Assembly (NCBI GenBank): GCA_016296635.1
Contig: JAEDIZ010000012.1
Coordinates: 1 to 33,402, forward strand
Length of the DNA: 33,402 nt
Reading direction: 5' to 3'
From: Oscillospiraceae bacterium
Lineage (GTDB): Bacteria; Bacillota; Clostridia; Oscillospirales; Oscillospiraceae
A program made the translations under genes and the position numbers. Every line of letters begins with the position of its first letter. Position 1 is the stretch's first letter. The notes under the pieces are model-generated. The model saw only the letters and a program-made list of their open reading frames with translations. It made no database searches and was not told the DNA's origin. Below, piece after piece: positions 15,198 to 21,788 of the stretch.

Positions 15198-16538
15198 TCA
15201 TTTTTCCGGACGGATCAGAAGCTCGATGCCCCAATAGCCGCGGCACCGTTTCCCGCCGCCGATGTGGACATTGTTTGTTGCCTCCAGATTGTAGTCATCC
15301 GCGTGCTGGCCAAGATAATTGGAAAAACTCCGGTTGGACAGCGCTGTATAGGCGTTGTCATCACACCAGAGCTTGTACACGTCATATAAATCTTTTGTCG
15401 CCGCCTCGTAATCCATTTTGAACCGGATATAGCCCTCCGAGGCGAGGAAGTCGATGATATTGTTGGCGTCCTTCACCGTTTCCGTCATATTTTCTTTTGC
15501 CCGGTCACTCATGGTGAAGACGAAATTGTGTTCCTGCAGGCGGTGCAGCCCCTCCAGCGCCCAGAGGAAAATGCCCTCTGCCTCGGCACACATCTTGTCC
15601 GCGATGAAGGGATCGTCCACCCGGTTTTCCGGTCTGTCCTTGACGGTCAAAATTAACTGTCGGCGGAAGAAGCCGACGCTCCGGTCGTAGAGCGCCTGCA
15701 GGGTGCCGTTGCCGAAACCGAGGAACCGGACGTACAGCCGTCCCTGATAGCTCTGTTTGCACTTCTTTTCCAGATCCATGGGCAGTTCCGCAGTCACGAT
15801 AGACTTGATGACGTTGGTCTGCGGCAGAGCCTCTAATTTCAGATCGTCGTCGATCATCAGCAGCGCGTACTCAAGATCAGCACGGGCGAAGCAATTTTCC
15901 TCCACCTTGAAAAGGTTGCCGGTGTTCATGTTCCCGCCGAAAATGGAACGCATGACCACGCCGATACGGCTCTTCCCTTCGCCTCCCTTGCCGATAAGGA
16001 ACAGCATCTTCTGCGCCTTGGTGGACGGGATCAGGCAGTAGCCGAGGTACTCCTGCAAGGTGCGGACATCCTCTGGGATGAGCAGGCCGTCCAGAAATTC
16101 CAGCCATTTTTCTGGCTTCGGTGCGTCCGGGCGGTAGGCCACCGGCAGCCTATTAAGGCAAAATTCCTTGTGCGGCGTGAAGTGGCCGTCGAGAAAATAG
16201 GTGCCGTTTGCGACGTGGATCCGGTCGGGCTGCGTCGGCAGGGGCGGCGAATAGCACTCGATGCGCAGACAGTCCATGAGCCCCGCCACCTTTTTCGGCA
16301 GACCGCTGGCAAACCACGGGCGGATCTTGTCGTAGATCTTCTTTTTGATGATCCCCTCGTCATTCACGCGCCCGTCCACGGTGAAAAACTGGTCGTTGAT
16401 GCAGAGCATCGGGTTTTCCGCCAAAAATTCCTCGCAGAAAATGCGGCTGTCGATGAAATCTTCGCCGTACCAGTGCGGCGCATTCTCTGCCTCGTGCTCG
16501 GGGTCCATCATCAGATCCCAGTCTTTATAATTACTCAT
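15198..16538 (-). CDS. P4-type SF3 helicase (phage/plasmid primase C-terminal family)
   Basis: The 446-residue protein has the D5/P4 superfamily-3 helicase layout. There is an N-terminal region around FFTVDGRVNDEGIIKKK and a substrate-contact segment NGTYFLDGHF. Walker A is GKGGEGKS at about 183-190, Walker B is YALLMIDDDL at about 224, and the motif-C region is RFLGFGNGTLQAL at about 270. A winged-helix-like C-terminus follows (NIIDFLASEGYI...). It should unwind DNA for replication of the excised or transferring element. No prim-pol domain precedes it, so primase activity must come from another protein. Its start overlaps the stop of the CHC2 gene by eight bases, indicating coupled translation. 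Confidence 0.88.
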   Translation of the reverse strand: MSNYKDWDLMMDPEHEAENAPHWYGEDFIDSRIFCEEFLAENPMLCINDQFFTVDGRVNDEGIIKKKIYDKIRPWFASGLPKKVAGLMDCLRIECYSPPLPTQPDRIHVANGTYFLDGHFTPHKEFCLNRLPVAYRPDAPKPEKWLEFLDGLLIPEDVRTLQEYLGYCLIPSTKAQKMLFLIGKGGEGKSRIGVVMRSIFGGNMNTGNLFKVEENCFARADLEYALLMIDDDLKLEALPQTNVIKSIVTAELPMDLEKKCKQSYQGRLYVRFLGFGNGTLQALYDRSVGFFRRQLILTVKDRPENRVDDPFIADKMCAEAEGIFLWALEGLHRLQEHNFVFTMSDRAKENMTETVKDANNIIDFLASEGYIRFKMDYEAATKDLYDVYKLWCDDNAYTALSNRSFSNYLGQHADDYNLEATNNVHIGGGKRCRGYWGIELLIRPEK

Positions 16539-17130
16539 CTATGACTGACCCCACTTCCTCATTTTTCGTCAGTTCTGAAATCCACGCGATCCTGCCGTCT
16601 TTTTCCAGCTCCTCAATCGCCGATTTTCTCACCGCCTTGTCGTCGCTTTCGAGCTGGTCGTACATATACCTCGCGTAGGGCATATCATGGCACGCCAGCA
16701 CATAACGGCTGTCGAACTGCTCATCGGGCGATTTGGGGCGGTACCTGATGCTCCAGTAGAACAGAAGGTCTTCATAGTTCTGCAGGATGCATGCGTACTC
16801 GTCTTCCTTCGTCAGCACGTAGTTTGGATCCTCAAGCTCGAACTCGAGATCGTCGATCTCGGTGTGTTCCTCCGAAGCTCCGATGTCATCCAACAACCTC
16901 CGCGCCGCTTCGTACGGTGTGAGGTTCAGAAGCTTCGCCGTCAGGTCGCTCACGTCACCGGTCGCACCGCACCCGAAACAGAAATAGTAGCCGCGGTTGA
17001 GCTTGAGGCTCGGTGTGTGGTCATCGTGGAATGGGCAGAGCGCCATGCCGCCGCGGTTTGCATGCAGCCCATACCGCCGCGCGGCCTCCGGTACGGTCAC
17101 GATCTCTTTCGCGGTTTCAAAAATTGACAT
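16531..17130 (-). CDS. CHC2 zinc-finger protein (DnaG-type primase N-domain)
   Basis: The ATG at 17130 follows GAGAGGAGA; upstream extension to 17259 is non-coding-like. The first 75 residues are a DnaG-type CHC2 zinc finger: VPEAARRYGL, CPFHDDHTPSLKL, YYFCFGCGATGDVSDLTAKLLNLTPYEAARRLLDDIG, with the Cys-His-Cys-Cys ligands present. The remaining 120 residues are acidic and contain no TOPRIM catalytic core, so this is a DNA-recognition subunit and not a full primase. It is the first gene of the minus-strand replication block and overlaps the helicase gene. Together they probably form a split replication initiator, with host primase perhaps supplying synthesis. Confidence 0.88.
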   Translation of the reverse strand: MSIFETAKEIVTVPEAARRYGLHANRGGMALCPFHDDHTPSLKLNRGYYFCFGCGATGDVSDLTAKLLNLTPYEAARRLLDDIGASEEHTEIDDLEFELEDPNYVLTKEDEYACILQNYEDLLFYWSIRYRPKSPDEQFDSRYVLACHDMPYARYMYDQLESDDKAVRKSAIEELEKDGRIAWISELTKNEEVGSVIDE

Positions 17131-17472
17131 CTTGATTTCTCCTCTCAGATTTTGTCTGACAAATTCCTTTGTCGCATGACTATACGGAGAAAATCGGACA
17201 CACACCGAAAAATCGGCAGGAATGCAAAATACAGAAAAAAGCCGCCCCGAAAAATGCAAAAATGCATAATCGGGACAACCATGTTTTTAAGATTTGTTTT
17301 TTTCAGGACTCCGGCTATGCGGGTGAAAGTCACGCTGTTGGTTCCTTGTTTTCATTGGCAATCCACGATAGATTGGAAGGGGCGGCGTATCAGTCCGTTA
17401 TTTCGGACAGCTCTTGCGATAGGATGATTACAGTTGGAGGGTTGAAATTAATATAAAAGGAAGGGGAATCTT
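17131..17472. promoter_or_regulatory. Divergent control region of the element
   Basis: This 342-base gap separates the leftward replication block from the rightward XRE gene and must contain both promoters, although no near-consensus pair is visible. A perfect palindrome TTTGTC-T-GACAAA is at 17151-17163 with another TTTGTC half-site about 15 bases on, placed over the expected promoter of the leftward genes. GTCCG-TTATTT-CGGAC is another small palindrome, near 17394. The XRE protein encoded next door is the obvious candidate to bind here. No gene is supported within the gap. Confidence 0.45.
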
Positions 17473-18324
17473 ATGGAACAGACTTATCTTCCGGGGAGCA
17501 TCCGCGAGCGGCTGCAGGATCTGATGAAATCCCGCAAGATCACGCAGACAGAGCTTGCCGAACGGATCGGCAGTACTGAAAGCACGCTGAACCGCTTCAT
17601 CAGCGGCAAGACAAACAAGCTCAGCAACGAGAACATCGTCCGCATCGCCAATTTTTTTGGTGTCTCTACTGACTTTCTGCTCGGCGTTGTCGAAGAACCT
17701 GACCGGAAGAATTACGATATTTCCGAGCTCGGTCTTTCCGTGCAGGCGGCAAAGAATCTCTACTCCGGCAACGTGAACACAGATGTTCTGAATCTTCTGC
17801 TGACCAATCAGCACTTCGCCGACGTGACGTACCTCATTGCGCGGTATCTGCATAACGATCTTGCCAAAGGCGTCGCCGGCATGAATTCTGTCTTCAATGT
17901 CGCGGGTGCATACCTTGCCGGGAAAGCGAAAGAGGAGCACGATCGTGCCATCATGCAGGGAGCGCGGGAGACGCGGCTTTTGAAAACGCCCGTGTATCAG
18001 GCGGATGTGACGACGATACAGACCATGTTTATGCAGGCGGTCAGCGAGATCAAAAAAGAACACGGCGCGGATGACGCAGAGATCAAAAACGCGCAGGCAC
18101 TCACGAAAGAGATCACACAGAAACTGCTTGCCGAGGCAGCCAAAGGGCTGGATAAGCCCGACGCCTCGATCTCGCCCGAAGCGTTGGCTGATGCGGTCAT
18201 GAGTACAGTTGCATCATCGGATATGATCTCGCTGGAGGCACTCGCAGACCTTAAAAAAGCATATGTCGGCGTCATGAACAGCATGGCGGAAAAGGCAAAA
18301 GAGAATGGCTCCGCAGATGAGTAA
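17473..18324 (+). CDS. XRE-family regulator of the mobile element
   Basis: A 283-residue protein with an N-terminal helix-turn-helix: SIRERLQDLMKSRKITQTELAERIGSTESTLNRFISGKTNKLSNENIVRIANFFGVSTDFLLGV, residues 9 to about 75. A mostly helical C-terminal region of unknown fold follows, probably for oligomerisation or signal sensing. AAGGAAGGGG lies ahead of the ATG. It faces away from the replication block across the control region, the usual place for a repressor holding an integrated element quiet. Its end overlaps the start of the sigma-like gene by eight bases. Confidence 0.85.
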   Translation: MEQTYLPGSIRERLQDLMKSRKITQTELAERIGSTESTLNRFISGKTNKLSNENIVRIANFFGVSTDFLLGVVEEPDRKNYDISELGLSVQAAKNLYSGNVNTDVLNLLLTNQHFADVTYLIARYLHNDLAKGVAGMNSVFNVAGAYLAGKAKEEHDRAIMQGARETRLLKTPVYQADVTTIQTMFMQAVSEIKKEHGADDAEIKNAQALTKEITQKLLAEAAKGLDKPDASISPEALADAVMSTVASSDMISLEALADLKKAYVGVMNSMAEKAKENGSADE

Positions 18325-18558
18325 TGAGGAGCTCTGCGCACTGGCGCGAGAAGGAAACCGCGCGGCGCAGGACGAACTGATCGAAAAGAACACCGGATTC
18401 ATCACCGGCATTGCAGGCTATGTATTTTCTGAGTACGGGCTTGCCGACAAATCTTACGGCATCGAATTCGACGAGCTCGTGCAGGAGGGGCGCATCGGTC
18501 TGTGGCGGTGCATCGAAAAATATGATCCCGCGCTTGGGGCAAGCTTTCTGACTTATGT
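18317..18558 (+). pseudogene. Sigma-70-like protein, 3' end lost
   Basis: From ATG 18317 (18305 is an alternative) the frame encodes about 80 residues resembling region 2 of sigma factors in mobile elements: NEELCALAREGNRAAQDELIEKN, then FDELVQEGRIGLWRCIEKYDP and GASFLTYV. Family members continue with another helix and a region-4 helix-turn-helix, but here the similarity stops at TYV. The next 40 codons to a stop at 18682 are simply the antisense of the BMP lipoprotein remnant. The gene has therefore been cut by a deletion or rearrangement and is unlikely to work. Confidence 0.75.
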
Positions 18559-19035
18559 AAAGGACGCAACATTGCTGCCATCTACAACAGTGTCGAGAAT
18601 CATGAAATGGACATCCGGGTACATGGGTGCTACCGTGGCCAGTGCGTCAGCCAGAGAAAACGTATCACAGCAGATTAGCTGATATCCTGCGTCGCAAAGG
18701 CTCTGCATCGTATCGACATACATGGAAGCATCGGTACATTCCACTGCCTTGACCTGTGCGCCGAGTTCTCTTTCGACCTGCATCAGGCCAGCGTATGCCT
18801 GATCGTGCACGGATTCATCGCCAAGCGTACCGGAGATAACGAGTGCAACCTTGATTGTTTCCTTTGCAGGTGCGTTCTCTTTCTTTTCAGCCGACTCTGC
18901 CGATGCTTCCTTCTCTGTCGCTTTCTCTTCCGTCTGTGCAGCTGTTGCTGCGGGGAGTTCCGTTTTGCCGCAGCCTCAAAGCAGGCCTGCCAGAAATGTC
19001 AGTGCCAAAAAGAGGCAAATAAATCTTTTCGGTCG
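18556..19035 (-). pseudogene. BMP-family (Med/PnrA) ABC lipoprotein gene, multiply broken
   Basis: Read on the minus strand, this encodes a lipoprotein leader (RPKRFICLFLALTFLAGLL), a lipobox interrupted by TGA directly before Gly-Cys, an Ala/Glu/Lys linker, and the N-terminal lobe of a basic-membrane-protein-type binding protein (KVALVISGTLGDESVHDQAY, then VECTDASMYVDTMQSLCDAGYQLI and MYPDVHFMILDTVVDGSNVASF). Relatives are solute-binding parts of nucleoside-type ABC importers. It ends after about 150 residues, where the sigma-like gene begins in the opposite strand, and its start codon was removed by the IS30 insertion. The stop could derive from TCA (Ser) by one change. The linker style resembles that of the intact binding protein at 27598. 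Confidence 0.8.
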
Positions 19036-19057
19036 ATTGTAAAATGAAGTTGGACAC
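19036..19057 (+). repeat. Left terminal inverted repeat of the IS30 element
   Basis: ATTGTAAAATGAAGTTGGAC and two further bases; the complement of the right end reads ATTGCAAGTGCAAGTTGAAC in the same positions. Confidence 0.65.
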
Positions 19058-19138
19058 TTAACGAAAAAATCCATAGTGATATACCCGCATGATAAAATGG
19101 AGTTCCTACACAACATTTATCAAGGGAGGGCAATCACT

Positions 19139-20257
19139 ATGGACTGCCAACATTATAACACAGATCTGCCGGAACGCAAGCGTGGACAGCATCTTCAGCG
19201 AGAAGAAAGAGGTGCGATCCAGGCTCTGAAGCGGCAAGGACTGACCGACAGAGCCATTGCCAGAGCACTGGGCTGTTCTCCCACTACGATTGGGAACGAA
19301 CTTCGCCGTGGCACACCTCCCCGCAAATCGAACAAGGGTCGTGCGCCTGGGTACAGTGCCAAGCGTGGAGAAGCTGTGTACCGTGCCAATCGGCTCCGTT
19401 CTCAGAAACCGCACAAGCTACTTTCCTGCGGTGCATTCGTGTCATGGGTTGCGGCTCAGGTCAGAGAGCACAAGTGGTCTCTGGATGCCTGCACCGGCTA
19501 CGCAAAACGCCACGGCCAGTTTTCTGACGATGAGATGGTCTGCACCCACACGCTCTACAATGAAGCGTGGGCAGGCAATCTTCCCATTGGGATCATGGAA
19601 CTGCCGGAAGCCGTGAAGCGGAAGCACTACCAGTCCGCCAACCCCCGTGAAAACAAGAAGAACTTCGGCAAAAGCATTGATTTACGGCCTAAAATTGCTT
19701 CTCAGCGCACGGAAGAAGGCCATTGGGAAGGCGATACCGTGGTTGGAAAGCGTGCAGGCAAGGAAGCTGTCGTGTTCTCGCTTCTGGAAAAGAAGACCGA
19801 GAACTACATGGCATTTCTGATTCCGGGAAAGACCAGCGATGCTGTTATGGCTGCCATGCAGATGCTCAAAGCAGAGTATGGCGAACACTTTGCTGAGGTA
19901 TTCAAGACCATTACCGTTGACAATGGAGCTGAGTTTGCAGACTTTGCTGAGTGTGAAAGTTGGGGAACCGAGGTATACTTCGCCCATCCCTACACTTCAT
20001 GGGAGCGGCCTCAGAACGAACGTCATAACGACTTGTTCCGTGCCTTCGTTCCCAAGGGTGCTTCCATGCAGAACTACTCTGCTGAGTATATCCTTTCTGC
20101 TGCGGATGAGCTGAACTCTCGTCCCAGGAAGAAGCTGGGATACGCAACGCCGGAGGAACTGTTTGATGCGTTCCTTGACCGGGTGTACTCTGTGGGTAGC
20201 AAACCCGCCTGTCCCAGTCAAGGACAAGCGGCTTTGCCGTGCCTGCGGCATCCTTGA
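19139..20257 (+). CDS. IS30-family transposase
   Basis: The start at ATG 19139 follows GGGAGGG; the frame is also open upstream to 19076 but without a ribosome site. The 372-residue product has the IS30 helix-turn-helix (HLQREERGAIQALKRQGLTDRAIARALGCSPTTIGNELRRG) and the catalytic DDE core: GHWEGDTVVG, ITVDNGAEF and RPQNERHNDLFR, with all three acidic residues present. The family end (LDRVYS) is followed by about 17 extra residues, perhaps the result of a small frameshift near the 3' end. It appears potentially active. Confidence 0.93.
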   Translation: MDCQHYNTDLPERKRGQHLQREERGAIQALKRQGLTDRAIARALGCSPTTIGNELRRGTPPRKSNKGRAPGYSAKRGEAVYRANRLRSQKPHKLLSCGAFVSWVAAQVREHKWSLDACTGYAKRHGQFSDDEMVCTHTLYNEAWAGNLPIGIMELPEAVKRKHYQSANPRENKKNFGKSIDLRPKIASQRTEEGHWEGDTVVGKRAGKEAVVFSLLEKKTENYMAFLIPGKTSDAVMAAMQMLKAEYGEHFAEVFKTITVDNGAEFADFAECESWGTEVYFAHPYTSWERPQNERHNDLFRAFVPKGASMQNYSAEYILSAADELNSRPRKKLGYATPEELFDAFLDRVYSVGSKPACPSQGQAALPCLRHP

Positions 20258-20325
20258 CAGAGCCAGCCGTGCTTGCTGTTGGAAAGACAACTCCGGCTTA
20301 CGCCGAACAATTTTTATTCATGCGG

Positions 20326-20347
20326 GTGTTCAACTTGCACTTGCAAT
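20326..20347 (-). repeat. Right terminal inverted repeat of the IS30 element
   Basis: Inverted partner of the left end with six mismatches in 22 bases. It is followed by TT and TCG. Confidence 0.65.
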
Positions 20348-20488
20348 TTTCGTTCTTTTTTTGCCAAAATACACTATGCCGAAATCGTTGTTCTCAATGT
20401 CATAATTTATCTTTTGGAGGATTCATTCAAAACTGTAGCCAAACCGTCAAGTGATGTTGTGGCATTTCTTTCAATCACTGAGCTTCTG

Positions 20489-20526
20489 AAAAAGCGAAAG
20501 CATCAACATGATGCCTTCGCTTTTTT
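20489..20526. terminator. Rho-independent terminator
   Basis: Hairpin of 17 base pairs with a single mismatch and a three-base loop. There is an A run before it and a T run after it, so it may work in both directions. Confidence 0.65.
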
Positions 20527-20650
20527 CTTCGCTGGAGATTCTTTCGGTCAAAGTAGGAAAAGTGTATTTATCCCCTATTGATATTACTGGCTTTTTTGAA
20601 TCATGCCAAGATATTACGAGCACATACTAACAACGGCAAAAAAGGAAACA

Positions 20651-20688
20651 GCCTATACCTTGGAAAGCCAAAGTATAGGCCGTTTTCT
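20651..20688 (+). terminator. Probable terminator
   Basis: GCCTATAC and GTATAGGC close a stem extended inside by TTGG/CCAA around an AAAG loop, followed by CGTTTTCTT. Confidence 0.5.
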
Positions 20689-20800
20689 TGTTGGCGCTAT
20701 TTGAAGGAGTCACTCAAAAATTTGTTCTTCTCATATTTCGAAGCGAAGTCCCCCGATAGGGGGGGTGCTGTTTGCTGAGCAAAGTAAACACCGTCTTCTA

Positions 20801-21769
20801 TCAATACTGGAAGTAATCGTCCTCCACAATGGTGGCAGCGTTCTGCTCGCTCATGAGGATGTGCGTAGGCTTGTCACGAAGCTGCAGCACGGAGGCGGGA
20901 ACCTGCTGGCATGGCTCGCCAAAGATGCAAAGGCGAGAGGTAAGGCGCTGCCAGGTGACGTGCGTACCGGCAGTGGTGATGCCGTGCATATCCAGCACAA
21001 ACTTAGCCTTCATCGCATCACGCGGACCCATCATGGCGCCCATGGGCGGTACCTTAGCAATATCGCCGGAGCAGCCGAACGCGCCATGCAGGGAGTTCTG
21101 GGCGATGGTCAGCGGATGCAGATGGGCAACCTTTGCGCCCTGCTCCAGATATTCCTCCATAGTCGGCTTGAACCAGTCGTCCACGGGGTCAATGAATGCC
21201 AGATGGCCGGGCCAGCCCGGGCCGGAATACACCGCATCGGCCTCGCCGTCCTGCTCCAGCATCTTGGAGTAATCCGGCGTGACCTTATTGCTGTGATAAA
21301 TAAAGTTTTCCTCTTTGAATCCGAGATCCATGATCCTGGAAACCATGAAGCGATAGAAAGCATTGCCGAAGCCGGCCTTATAGGAAAGCGGCGCAATGTT
21401 GCCGTCCTCGTCGGCCCACTCGTCCATCATGTAGAATTTGACGTTACGGCAGTTGATGTTGAGCGCATGGAGCATATAGGCGACGCGGGTATAGGTGGGG
21501 CTGGGGTTCGGGCAGATCAGGATGCAGGGCTTGTCCTCCCGGTCGGAATCCATGATGCGCTTGACCATGTCAGCAACCATGACGGTCTCGAAGTCATCAA
21601 CCTTCATCACGTCCACGCGGATGTTGGGGTTGGTCGGGTGCTTGCCGTCCATGGCAAGGATGTCTTCCTTGGTGATGGCGCGGACGCGGTTGATTTCGTC
21701 CAGATTCTTGAACGGATAGAAGTCCGCAGGCTTAAAGTTAAAATTGCAGGGCTCGTTGATGTTGATCAT
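20801..21769 (-). CDS. Second NagB-like isomerase/deaminase family protein, last gene of sugar operon
   Basis: The ATG at 21769 follows AAAGGAGA; the longer frame to 21856 lies inside the preceding gene. The product (322 residues) is clearly paralogous to the protein at 1815: shared FNFKPADFYPFKN-type N-terminus, ICPNPSPTYTRVAYML, MMDEWADEDGNIAPLSYKAGF, SGPGWPGHLAFIDP, SLHGAFGCSGDIAKVPPMGAM and VTWQRLTSRL. As in its paralogue the catalytic-base Asp of DEWAD and the His of GHLAF are kept, but the Asp of the NagB DGH motif is Pro and the later Glu is Asp. It probably performs the final isomerisation/deamination in the pathway encoded by this operon. Confidence 0.78.
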   Translation of the reverse strand: MININEPCNFNFKPADFYPFKNLDEINRVRAITKEDILAMDGKHPTNPNIRVDVMKVDDFETVMVADMVKRIMDSDREDKPCILICPNPSPTYTRVAYMLHALNINCRNVKFYMMDEWADEDGNIAPLSYKAGFGNAFYRFMVSRIMDLGFKEENFIYHSNKVTPDYSKMLEQDGEADAVYSGPGWPGHLAFIDPVDDWFKPTMEEYLEQGAKVAHLHPLTIAQNSLHGAFGCSGDIAKVPPMGAMMGPRDAMKAKFVLDMHGITTAGTHVTWQRLTSRLCIFGEPCQQVPASVLQLRDKPTHILMSEQNAATIVEDDYFQY

Positions 21770-21788
21770 GATAGTTCTCCTTTGTATA

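Larger units (their letters stand above)
10732..18558. mobile_element. Mobilizable element integrated in spoVT, right end deleted
   Basis: The left border is the recombinase-SpoVT junction. The right border is the abrupt change inside the sigma-like gene at about 18556. The content is that of an integrative mobilizable element of roughly 8 kb: serine recombinase, RhuM-family gene, small conserved protein, MobV relaxase, repeat cluster, SF3 helicase, CHC2 zinc-finger protein and XRE regulator, with a sigma-like gene divergently transcribed. No type IV secretion genes are present, so transfer would depend on a helper. No matching right attachment half is visible, so the element has probably lost the ability to excise. 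The borders are inferred to within about ten bases. Confidence 0.8.
19036..20347 (+). mobile_element. IS30-family insertion sequence
   Basis: A transposase gene is bracketed by imperfect terminal inverted repeats (19036-19057 and 20326-20347; 16 of 22 positions agree). The trinucleotide TCG lies directly left of the element (19033-19035) and also two bases beyond the right repeat (20350-20352), compatible with a short target duplication if the right end extends slightly. Removing the insertion would rejoin the BMP lipoprotein reading frame to an upstream TTG-Ala-Lys-Lys-Glu start, which supports this placement. Confidence 0.8.
20348..20800. other. Gene-free stretch with two hairpins
   Basis: Nothing here is convincingly coding. 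A 17-base-pair hairpin with one mismatch (20489-20505 with 20509-20525) followed by T residues, and a second hairpin (20651-20663 with 20668-20680, one mismatch) followed by CGTTTTCTT, look like terminators. CCCCC-GATA-GGGGG is at 20750-20763 and TTTGCTGAGCAAA is close to the stop of the NagB-like gene. Together they isolate the sugar operon from the IS element. No spoVT 5' sequence is present here. Confidence 0.55.

Noticed and set aside
17145..17333. A 62-codon minus-strand frame upstream of the CHC2 gene
   Set aside because: No ribosome site, strongly hydrophobic low-complexity translation, and it covers the expected control region.
18558..18682. C-terminal 41 residues of the sigma-like frame as a novel domain
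   Set aside because: This segment is exactly the complement of the BMP lipoprotein coding sequence, so it is readthrough and not a real domain.
20750..20790. CCCCC-GATA-GGGGG near the end of the second NagB-like gene as its terminator
   Set aside because: The hairpin has no T run on either strand; the hairpins at 20651 and 20489 are better candidates.
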